A stretch of 64,000 nt of DNA from an uncultured Lachnospiraceae bacterium (lineage in GTDB: Bacteria > Bacillota > Clostridia > Lachnospirales > Lachnospiraceae), in the NCBI GenBank assembly GCA_900319245.1, contig ONNQ01000001.1:62001-126000 (forward strand), read 5' to 3'. The notes under the pieces were generated by a model that ran no database searches, had not been told where the DNA came from, and was given only the letters and a program-made list of their open reading frames with translations. Each line of letters opens with the position of its first letter. Position 1 is the stretch's first letter. Below, piece after piece: positions 26,332 to 34,762 of this stretch. The position numbers and the translations under genes were made by a program.

Positions 26332-27432
26332 ATGGAAGAAATAAAGGACAGGTCTGCGAAGGCATTTTACGAGGCAATCGAAGAGGCAGACCAAGATAAA
26401 ACAGCCCTGCTCATCACAGTCATTGACGGTGAATACGCCGGTGAAAAGGCGCTGTTCAGCGGCAGTGAACTGGTGTGGGCAAGTGATTCGGACGGCTTTG
26501 CGACTGCGCACAAAGAAGAATTACTGGCAATATCAGAAAGCGGATGCAGTACAGTCAACGGAGCCAAAATATTCGCAGAGCTTCTTGGGAATGAAACAAA
26601 GCTCGTGATCTGCGGCGCCGGTCATGTCTCCATGGCTGTTATTGCTATAGGCAAGCTGCTGGGCATGCATGTGACAGTGATCGATGACCGGCAGGAGCTG
26701 GTGCAGAACGCAATCGCAAAAGGAGCCGATCAAGCTATTTGCATGGGATTTGAGGAAGCGCTGCGTGAGATCCGGGGTGACAATGACACCTATTATGTCA
26801 TTGTGACCAGGGGGCACAGATACGATATGGACTGCCTCAGGATTTTGGCACAGAAACGATGCGCCTATATAGGCATGATCGGAAGCCGGAAGAAAGTTCG
26901 ACTCGTCATGGAAACGCTGGTGAAGGAGGGCGTTGCGAAGGAATTTCTTGACAGCGTGTATGCACCGATAGGCCTCCGTATTGGCGCCGAGACGCCGGAA
27001 GAGATTGCTGTCGCTATTATGGCGCAGATCATAGAGGTCAAGAACAGTGTGAAGAGAACTCTCGGATTTCCGGGCGACATTATGAAAGCACTGCAGGCGG
27101 AAGGACGAGACAGACTGGTCCTGGCGACCATCATTGCCAGACAGGGTTCATCCCCGCGTGGGGTAGGAAGCAAGATGCTGATCGCCAAGGATGGCAGTAT
27201 CATCGGCACGATTGGTGGCGGACTGGTCGAAGGAGAAGCAATTGACCAGGGCAAGCAAATGCTGTCAAATGATGAACACGGACACGATTGCGACGCGGTC
27301 ACCATGGAGCGCAGGACGGCTATTAAAGAATGCAAACCAGTCATTATGGATGTGGATATGAGCGCAGGTACAGCCGAAGAGGAAGGAATGGTGTGCGGCG
27401 GCCGTGTTCAGATCCTGCTGGAGATCGTGTAA
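26332..27432 (+). CDS. XdhC/CoxI-family molybdenum-hydroxylase accessory protein, permuted domain order
   Basis: The protein has 366 residues. The Rossmann-like XdhC C-terminal domain is in the middle (LVICGAGHVSMAVIAIG, VTVIDDR, VTRGHRYDMDCL, IGMIGSRKK), while the XdhC_CoxI block is at the C-terminus (LATIIARQGSSPRGVGSKMLI, IGTIGGGLVEGEAI). In ordinary XdhC this block comes first. Residues 20-60 may be a decayed extra copy (LLITVIDGEYAGEKALFSG). XdhC proteins load sulfurated molybdenum cofactor onto xanthine-dehydrogenase-type enzymes; no such enzyme is in the window. Ribosome site AGGAAGG. Confidence 0.82.
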   Translation: MEEIKDRSAKAFYEAIEEADQDKTALLITVIDGEYAGEKALFSGSELVWASDSDGFATAHKEELLAISESGCSTVNGAKIFAELLGNETKLVICGAGHVSMAVIAIGKLLGMHVTVIDDRQELVQNAIAKGADQAICMGFEEALREIRGDNDTYYVIVTRGHRYDMDCLRILAQKRCAYIGMIGSRKKVRLVMETLVKEGVAKEFLDSVYAPIGLRIGAETPEEIAVAIMAQIIEVKNSVKRTLGFPGDIMKALQAEGRDRLVLATIIARQGSSPRGVGSKMLIAKDGSIIGTIGGGLVEGEAIDQGKQMLSNDEHGHDCDAVTMERRTAIKECKPVIMDVDMSAGTAEEEGMVCGGRVQILLEIV

Positions 27433-27627
27433 GTTTCCTTTATCTTGCTTGGTTCTCGTCCTTTTCCTTGGAACAAATGGTTCGATTTATACGCGATCTC
27501 CAAGATTCTATGAGATTTCCATAAGATTTCCGATTGGGAAGACGTGCGCTTGAGGCGCTCCTGCTGCCTCACAGGGGAGATGGATACGGAGAAGTCTATT
27601 TGATCATTACAGAATAAGTATAAGTAA

Positions 27628-29157
<1,530 letters not shown>

Positions 29158-29287
29158 GCGCCTGTACTTCTAACGACGCTGCAGCCGTCTGCGGGTACAT
29201 CTTTCGGCAGTTGCAACCTCCGGTTGACAGATTGACAAGGGCAGTTGGTGGCTTGCCACTGCGGTCAAACGTATACTCGGAGCAGAT

Positions 29288-29342
29288 AAGCAAGTAACGC
29301 GAACATGCAGAACAAGCATGTAACCCGAATATGCGGTATACT
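29288..29342 (+). promoter_or_regulatory. Direct-repeat operator and -10 box of the HTH membrane regulator
   Basis: Two 23-bp direct repeats, 29288-29310 and 29314-29336, share AAGCA(A/T)GTAAC(G/C)CGAA(C/T)ATGC. The repeat is immediately followed by TATACT (29337-29342), a -10-like box. The arrangement suggests autoregulation by the HTH protein encoded next. Confidence 0.5.
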
Positions 29343-29362
29343 TAGATCACGGAGGTAGAAAG

Positions 29363-30352
29363 ATGATCCTTGCAGACAAAATCGTAGAGAACAGAAAGAA
29401 AAATGGATGGTCCCAGGAAGAGCTGGCAGAGAAGCTGGGCGTCTCCAGGCAGTCCGTCTCCAAATGGGAGAGCGCACAAGCCGTGCCGGATCTCAAGAAG
29501 ATCCTGCAGCTCTCGGAACTTTTCGGCGTCACGACCGATTATCTGGTCAAGGATGAACTGGAAGAGGCACCGGCGCAGGAAGTGGCTCCCGTGGACAATG
29601 GGATCGAAGAGACAACAAGAACCGTCACTATGGAAGAGGCAGCCTCCTTTTTGAAGTATAATGAGACAGCGTCACGCATGATCTCGACAGGCGTGATGAT
29701 CTGTATTTTGTCACCTGTGATCCTGATCCTTCTGGGAGGACTCGCGGAACAGGAACGGATTCCGCTGGGAACAGCAATGGCCGAAGCGGCCGGAACTGCC
29801 CTTCTTCTGATCATGATCGCTGCTGCAGTGGGAATTTTCATCCGTGAAGGAATGCGCGGAAAGAAATACGAATATCTGGAGAGCCTTATGATCGATACGG
29901 AATATGGCGTGGATGGAATGGTGAAGGAGCGTCGGGACGCCTATGCGGAGACGCACAGCAGACGACTGATCATCGGGGTCATGTTATGCATCATTTCCGC
30001 GGTACCGATACTCGGGGTCTATGCGACCCATTATACCAACAACAGCGATCTCTTCCCGCTGCTATGCACAGCCTTGCTGTTAATCATGTGCGCCGCCGGC
30101 GTTAAGCTGATCGTACTGACTTGTATCAGACAGGGAGGGTTTGACAGATTGCTGGAAGAAGGCGATTATACCCGACTCGAAAAGAAGGCCGGCAAGTACG
30201 ACGGCGTGTATTGGGCCATTGCCACCGCGGTGTATCTGATCTGGAGCTTCACGACAATGAACTGGCAGTTCACCTGGATCGTGTGGCCTATAGCAGGTGT
30301 TTTGTTTGCAGCCTACCGGGAGATCATGAAAGCGATCGTACGGGCAAGATGA
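29363..30352 (+). CDS. HTH transcriptional regulator with C-terminal membrane segments
   Basis: Residues 1-65 are an XRE-type helix-turn-helix (NGWSQEELAEKLGVSRQSVSKWE, LSELFGVTTDYLVKDE). After an acidic linker there are about five hydrophobic segments, in pairs around residues 110-160, 205-260 and 290-325. This architecture is common in Clostridia and probably senses a membrane or envelope state; the signal is unknown. The ATG at 29363 follows GGAGG. Tandem repeats just upstream may be its own binding sites. Confidence 0.85.
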   Translation: MILADKIVENRKKNGWSQEELAEKLGVSRQSVSKWESAQAVPDLKKILQLSELFGVTTDYLVKDELEEAPAQEVAPVDNGIEETTRTVTMEEAASFLKYNETASRMISTGVMICILSPVILILLGGLAEQERIPLGTAMAEAAGTALLLIMIAAAVGIFIREGMRGKKYEYLESLMIDTEYGVDGMVKERRDAYAETHSRRLIIGVMLCIISAVPILGVYATHYTNNSDLFPLLCTALLLIMCAAGVKLIVLTCIRQGGFDRLLEEGDYTRLEKKAGKYDGVYWAIATAVYLIWSFTTMNWQFTWIVWPIAGVLFAAYREIMKAIVRAR

Positions 30353-30428
30353 GAGCGATGAGTCATATTATTAGGAACTTAGAGTAGGGACCTTGCATGA
30401 CCCTGTAATTCTGATAAGGAGTACGAGT

Positions 30429-31238
30429 ATGTCGAAGAGAAGAGCATTTCTGATCGTTCAGGCAACGCTGTGTATTCTGATTGCAGTGTTGCTGGCTGTA
30501 TTTGCGATTCGGATCTTCATGGAGGGCAGTGCATGGCAGGCCGCCGGGCATCCCTCTGATTGGATCTACACAAGGGAGAAAGCGGGAGGAGCTCTTCTTG
30601 CGGTGCTTCCGCTATTCTGCGTGTCCGCCGCGATGACGGTGATCGGCGTGGTGAAAGGCATCAAGGATGAGGAGGCGGAAAAGCCCGTACAGGACGTGGA
30701 ACTGGCAAGAAATCTCACGTGTGCCCGCGTCACGAAGCCCTCTGCGGAGATGCTGCGGGAGCGCGAGCTGCAGAAAAAGCTGCTGATCGCAGGCGTGGCG
30801 GGTTTTGGCGCATGCATGATTCCCATCCTGCTCTATGTGACAAACAGCACGCACTTCGCGCAGACGGATCCGGAAGGGTTGGACCAAAGTCTGATCGCAC
30901 TGGTCCGTTTCATTGCACCCTGGGCAATCGCCGGCCTGGCATGTCTGACCGCCTCGACTTTCCTGCAGGGAAAAAGCATGCAGCGCGAGCTGGAAGCGGC
31001 GCAGACCAGGGTCAAAACAGAGAAGGAGGCAGGTATCGTCAAGGATCCGGAAGCTGTGCAAACTGATTCAAGACTTTATCACACAGATCCCGAGACGGTT
31101 AAGAGACGGGTTCTCACGCGGCGCATCTTGATGGCGGCCGCCATTCTATTTATTGTCATAGGCATTTTTAACGGCAGCATGAAGGACGTTCTTGTCAAAG
31201 CAATCAAAATATGTACGGAGTGTGTCGGCATTGGATAA
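30429..31238 (+). CDS. Membrane protein with C-terminal ICTEC (CXXC-type) tail, CD1871A-like
   Basis: The start is ATG at 30429 with AAGGAG upstream, giving 269 residues; a TTG 36 nt earlier is open but has no site. Four hydrophobic segments lie near residues 8-30, 50-75, 120-140 and 150-175, with another near 235-255. The last residues, KAIKICTECVGIG, match the very short CD1871A family of CXXC proteins that sit next to thioredoxin-like and 4Fe-4S membrane proteins in Clostridia. Here the tail is carried by a much larger protein. Its stop overlaps the next gene's start, so the two are probably made together for membrane redox work. Confidence 0.75.
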   Translation: MSKRRAFLIVQATLCILIAVLLAVFAIRIFMEGSAWQAAGHPSDWIYTREKAGGALLAVLPLFCVSAAMTVIGVVKGIKDEEAEKPVQDVELARNLTCARVTKPSAEMLRERELQKKLLIAGVAGFGACMIPILLYVTNSTHFAQTDPEGLDQSLIALVRFIAPWAIAGLACLTASTFLQGKSMQRELEAAQTRVKTEKEAGIVKDPEAVQTDSRLYHTDPETVKRRVLTRRILMAAAILFIVIGIFNGSMKDVLVKAIKICTECVGIG

Positions 31239-32871
31239 TACAAATCTAAAATCAAATAGTAATTCCAATGTAAATACCCAAAATACGGGGACATGGTGGG
31301 AGAACCTCCGTCCCTCCAAGAGGAAACTCATACAGCTTTACAGCGCACTTTTATATAATGCGCACCTGCGGGGATTCATCGACGGGGAAATCTACCAGGG
31401 CAAGGCAAAGGCTGTTTGCGTGCCGGGCTTTAACTGCTATTCCTGTCCCGGCGCAGTCGGAGCATGTCCCTTGGGTTCCATCCAGAACGCACTGGCCTAT
31501 TCCGGTCATCGTGCCGGCTGGTATGTGCTGGGCATCATCATGATCTTCGGGCTGACGCTTGGCAGGACCATCTGCGGCTGGCTCTGTCCGTTGGGATTGA
31601 TCCAGGAGCTTCTCCACAAGATTCCGACGCCCAAGATCAAGAAGAGTCGCATCACCAGAGCGCTTTCCTACCTCAAATACGTGATCCTGGCAGTTTTTGT
31701 CGTCGCGATCCCCATGTGGTACGGAATCAAACACGATCTGGCGGTTCCGGGCTTCTGCAAATACATCTGCCCGGCGGGCACCTTTGAAGGCGCTATTGGC
31801 CTGCTCTCGAATCCGGGTAACGCCGGTTACTTCTCCATGCTGAAAATCCTGTTTACGCGCAAATTCGTGATCATGCTGATCATCGGCCTGGCATGTATTT
31901 TCTGCTATCGCTCTTTCTGCCGGTTCATCTGCCCGCTTGGCGCGATCTACGGCCTGTTCAACAAGCTGGCGCTAGTCAGCGTGAAGGTCGATGAGAACCG
32001 CTGTAACTCCTGCGGAGCATGCGTACGGAACTGCCAGATGGACGTCCGGCACGTGGGCGATCACGAGTGCATTCACTGCGCGAGGTGCATTTCTTCCTGC
32101 AGCCAGAACGCGCTGTCCTTTAGGGCCGGCACGCACACGATCATTGCGCCTGCCTGCGGATGCGCAGATGACCGGCCGGATTCCGCGCAGAAGCGGTCGC
32201 AATACGGCAGGATCGCCTGGGGCGTTGCGCTTGCGGTACTGTGTTTTGCCTTGGTATGGTTCAATTTCCTGGATCCCACTGTCCGAAAGGCAGGTGCGCA
32301 GGAGGCGGGAGCGCAGACAGCGAATGGGCAGGCAGCAGGAACGCAGACTGCGGATGGACAGGCAGCAGGAACGCAGACTGCGGATGGACAGGCAGCAGGT
32401 GCGCAGACAGATGCATCGGATCCCTATGCGAGCACGGCGCCGATTGGCACTGCGATTGGAGAGCAGATGGCCGACTTCACGGTCGAGCTGACCGACGGCT
32501 CTTCCTTCCACCTGGCAGATCAGCGAGGCAAAGTCGTGATCATCAACATGTGGGCGACCTATTGTGGTCCCTGCGTGCAGGAGCTGCCGATCTTCCAGGA
32601 TTTCCTGGCTTCCCATAAGGAGGATGTATCGATGCTCATCATTCATGCCTCGGATCCGATCGAAGACGCAGCGGAATTCCTGCAGAAAAAGGAGATTTCT
32701 CTGCCGTGCGCGATCGATTCGCTGGATGATTATCTCTACAATCTGGCCGGAGCATCGCCTTCCATACTGCCGCATACGGTCATCCTGAACAGAAGAGGAG
32801 ATATCGTATACAACCAGTCCGGTTCCATGACGCAGGCATTGCTGGAGGAATTGTACGAGAAGGCCAAATAG
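31231..32871 (+). CDS. Membrane 4Fe-4S ferredoxin protein fused to TlpA-like thioredoxin
   Basis: After a variable N-terminus come cysteine motifs and membrane segments of the NapH/YccM type (CYSCPGAVGACPLG, CGWLCPLGLIQELL, CRFICPLGAIYG), then two ferredoxin motifs (CNSCGACVRNCQ, CIHCARCISSC). A transmembrane segment and a Gly/Ala/Gln/Thr repeat linker lead to an extracytoplasmic thioredoxin domain with WATYCGPCVQELP. The design suggests electron transfer across the membrane to a thiol-disulfide domain. The start is uncertain: TTG at 31231 (overlapping the previous stop, CGGAG upstream) is preferred; TTG at 31192 or GTG at 31222 are alternatives. Confidence 0.85.
   Translation: MDNTNLKSNSNSNVNTQNTGTWWENLRPSKRKLIQLYSALLYNAHLRGFIDGEIYQGKAKAVCVPGFNCYSCPGAVGACPLGSIQNALAYSGHRAGWYVLGIIMIFGLTLGRTICGWLCPLGLIQELLHKIPTPKIKKSRITRALSYLKYVILAVFVVAIPMWYGIKHDLAVPGFCKYICPAGTFEGAIGLLSNPGNAGYFSMLKILFTRKFVIMLIIGLACIFCYRSFCRFICPLGAIYGLFNKLALVSVKVDENRCNSCGACVRNCQMDVRHVGDHECIHCARCISSCSQNALSFRAGTHTIIAPACGCADDRPDSAQKRSQYGRIAWGVALAVLCFALVWFNFLDPTVRKAGAQEAGAQTANGQAAGTQTADGQAAGTQTADGQAAGAQTDASDPYASTAPIGTAIGEQMADFTVELTDGSSFHLADQRGKVVIINMWATYCGPCVQELPIFQDFLASHKEDVSMLIIHASDPIEDAAEFLQKKEISLPCAIDSLDDYLYNLAGASPSILPHTVILNRRGDIVYNQSGSMTQALLEELYEKAK
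32309..32398 (+). repeat. 30-bp tandem repeat encoding a thioredoxin-domain linker
   Basis: Units at 32309-32338, 32339-32368 and 32369-32398, then a partial unit. The second and third are identical and encode the decapeptide GTQTADGQAA-like linker between the membrane segment and the thioredoxin domain. Identity of two units points to recent expansion. Confidence 0.9.
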
Positions 32872-32943
32872 TCATGCCGATCAGCGCCTTGTGGACCACT
32901 TTGTTTGCATAACGCTCAAAAGCAAAACGACCATATTTCATTA

Positions 32944-32984
32944 AAAACGCAAGTTTCAGTAAAATATTGAAACTTGCGTTTTTT
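32944..32984 (+). terminator. Intrinsic terminator after the ferredoxin-thioredoxin gene
   Basis: AAAACGCAAGTTTCA and TGAAACTTGCGTTTT form a long perfect stem with a nine-base loop and end in a T run. It closes the redox pair. Confidence 0.9.
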
Positions 32985-33100
32985 GGGGCGCCAGACAGTG
33001 TATATTCTTGTTTTCATATTGCAAAACAATATTTTGGCCTTCAGCACTTACTTGTTAATGCTACCTTCCTCAAATGCATGTATATACGGTTTTCCTCGTG

Positions 33101-33307
33101 CTACTGCTTATAATCCGCAGAAACATCCATATAGGAGCGCTTCCCGGTGATATAGTCGTCGTAAGCATGCTCTGCATCAGCGCCGCGAAAGACTTTGCAC
33201 AGGCCGCACATGTCGCAGTCAGATATACAGGGGTATTTGGCTTTGATGTATGCTCTTCGTTCCTCGACGGTGGAATCGGCTATGTCAGGTGCTGTAAACA
33301 TAATCAT
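33101..33307 (-). CDS. Small conserved cysteine-containing protein (68 aa)
   Basis: The ATG at 33307 is preceded at seven bases by AGGAGA; an ATG 30 nt further upstream is open but lacks a site. The product has the block YPCISDCDMCGLCKVFRG, in which four cysteines are spaced as C-x3-C-x2-C-x2-C, and ends KRSYMDVSADYKQ. Similar short proteins occur in Clostridia without known function; the cysteine spacing suggests a metal or Fe-S site. It follows a sister gene by 16 nt. Confidence 0.7.
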   Translation of the reverse strand: MIMFTAPDIADSTVEERRAYIKAKYPCISDCDMCGLCKVFRGADAEHAYDDYITGKRSYMDVSADYKQ

Positions 33308-33323
33308 TGCGATTTCTCCTAAT

Positions 33324-33548
33324 TCACCCGCGGACAAATGGTGCGCGGAATTCTTCGTTGATTTCCCGGATTTCCTTTATGCCATCGATATACGGCTGAT
33401 AAATGCTTTCGATCCTGCCGCCACCGCGGTTATCGCATCCGGAGCAGAATTCGCAGTCTATTCCGCATGCGCCCCAGAGAGCCTGATGAACAATGCGGAT
33501 TCTTTCTTCCCGTGTGGTATCTTTGATCAAGATGGAGGCCATTATCAT
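33324..33548 (-). CDS. Small cysteine-containing protein (74 aa)
   Basis: The ATG at 33548 has AAAGGAGATGT directly upstream; a second ATG two codons later is equally placed. The sequence contains GACGIDCEFCSGCDN, giving C-x3-C-x2-C-x2-C spacing like its neighbour, and ends with an acidic/aromatic helix (YIDGIKEIREINEEF). The family resembles other short Clostridial proteins of unknown role. The two genes form a small minus-strand operon, probably from one duplication. Confidence 0.7.
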   Translation of the reverse strand: MIMASILIKDTTREERIRIVHQALWGACGIDCEFCSGCDNRGGGRIESIYQPYIDGIKEIREINEEFRAPFVRG

Positions 33549-33584
33549 ACATCTCCTTTCACCGTGCGATTATAATTACGTTCA

Positions 33585-33698
33585 TTATATCACGACTTGT
33601 TGCTGGCACACCATAAGTCCCAGCACGATGCTCAGGAAAGCAATGATCCATGCCGACAAGTCACTTCGCTGCGCGGCAGCTCGTGACTGTCGCGGCAT
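33585..33698 (-). CDS. Possible 37-aa single-pass membrane peptide
   Basis: An ATG at 33698 opens a 37-codon frame with a basic N-terminus and a hydrophobic stretch (AWIIAFLSIVLGLMVC). It ends 36 nt before the 74-aa gene on the same strand. No convincing ribosome site is seen, and another minus-strand frame (33632-33787, 51 codons with seven cysteines) overlaps it, so at most one is real. The 468 nt from 33602 to 34069 otherwise hold only an inverted repeat and a 26-codon frame. Confidence 0.25.
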   Translation of the reverse strand: MPRQSRAAAQRSDLSAWIIAFLSIVLGLMVCQQQVVI

Positions 33699-33872
33699 AC
33701 GCCGTATGTGTCCAGTCTGTCATGCGTCTGCTCGTGAGCAAGCTCCCGGCAGCCACATGTCAGCCTGTCCACGCATGGCTCTGACATTTATCCAGTGGTA
33801 TGAGGTCTCAGCTGAAATCACCAGAAAAACAGAAAAAGAATGAGAACAGGGAAGCCACGCGCGAAGGAGGAT

Positions 33873-33953
33873 GTGATTAAATCAGCTATGAAGAAGTATG
33901 GGCTTTTGTTTGTGGAGCTTGACAAAAGAAATGCGAAACAGGATGCTGAATAA
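33873..33953 (+). CDS. Possible 26-aa peptide or gene remnant
   Basis: A GTG at 33873 directly follows GAAGGAGG and opens a 26-codon frame ending KRNAKQDAE. The product is basic/amphipathic with no recognisable family. It lies at the left edge of the accessory island, so it may be the remnant of a lost gene. Confidence 0.3.
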   Translation: MIKSAMKKYGLLFVELDKRNAKQDAE

Positions 33954-33997
33954 TTGGAGAGGTATTGCACTCAAAACTAATGATACCGTTTGATGAC

Positions 33998-34027
33998 GAG
34001 ACCATTTTAGCGTGCTAAAATGGTCTC
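33998..34027. repeat. Perfect 13-bp inverted repeat upstream of the serine recombinase
   Basis: GAGACCATTTTAG and CTAAAATGGTCTC are perfectly complementary with a four-base loop (CGTG). It lies 42 nt before the recombinase ATG and is followed by AT-rich DNA, not a T run. It could be a recombinase site, an operator or a terminator of an earlier transcript. Confidence 0.7.
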
Positions 34028-34069
34028 ATATTATATTGTCATAAGCAATCCTACGACAGGAGGGATTTC

Positions 34070-34762
34070 ATGGCCCGTAATATGACGGACGAGGAAAAGC
34101 AGGAGTATGATCAGCTGACTGCTAATATGGAGCAGATGAGGCTGCGTCTGGAGGAATTGACGGCTGGTCCGACCACATACGGGTATGCGCGGGTGAGCAC
34201 ATATGGGCAGGCTGTGCATGGGAATTCTCTTGAGGAACAGAAACGGCAACTGATGGCTGCCGGAGCGGAAGAGGTGTACGCGGATGTGTTTACCGGAAAG
34301 CAGCTGGATCGTCCGGAGCTGCAGAAGCTCATTGGCCGACTTAACAGTGGAGACACGCTGATTGTGACGAAGTTGGATCGTCTCGGCCGCTCTGTAGCGC
34401 AGGCATCGGCACTGATCACGCAGCTGATAGATGCTGGGGTTACGATTAATGTGCTGAACGTCGGAATTCTGAGCGATGACAGCGTGTCCGCGCTTCTCCG
34501 GAACATTCTTCTGAGCTTCGCGCAGTTCGAACGCGATATGATCGTGGAACGTACAAAAGAAGGACGTGCGATCGCACGGCAGAGGGATGGATATCGCGAA
34601 GGACGCCCTAAGAAGTTCAGCAGGACGCAGACGGATCACGCGATGGAGCTACTTGACGATCATTCTTATAAACAGGTCGTAGAGATGACCGGCATAAGTA
34701 AGGCGACGCTTGCAAGGGAAAAACAGAGAAGAACAGCAGTTAATTCGGGAGGCATGACATGA
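34070..34762 (+). CDS. Serine recombinase (resolvase/invertase family)
   Basis: The product has 230 residues. A roughly 35-residue predicted coiled N-terminal extension precedes the resolvase domain. The nucleophile is Ser43 in YARVSTYGQ; the arginine-rich block TKLDRLGRS and FAQFERDMIVERTKEG are intact. The C-terminal part (residues about 175-220) has a short helix-turn-helix of the invertase/resolvase class. The ATG at 34070 has ACAGGAGGG upstream. The stop overlaps the start of the restriction-modification gene as ATGA, so the two are translated together. Confidence 0.92.
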   Translation: MARNMTDEEKQEYDQLTANMEQMRLRLEELTAGPTTYGYARVSTYGQAVHGNSLEEQKRQLMAAGAEEVYADVFTGKQLDRPELQKLIGRLNSGDTLIVTKLDRLGRSVAQASALITQLIDAGVTINVLNVGILSDDSVSALLRNILLSFAQFERDMIVERTKEGRAIARQRDGYREGRPKKFSRTQTDHAMELLDDHSYKQVVEMTGISKATLAREKQRRTAVNSGGMT

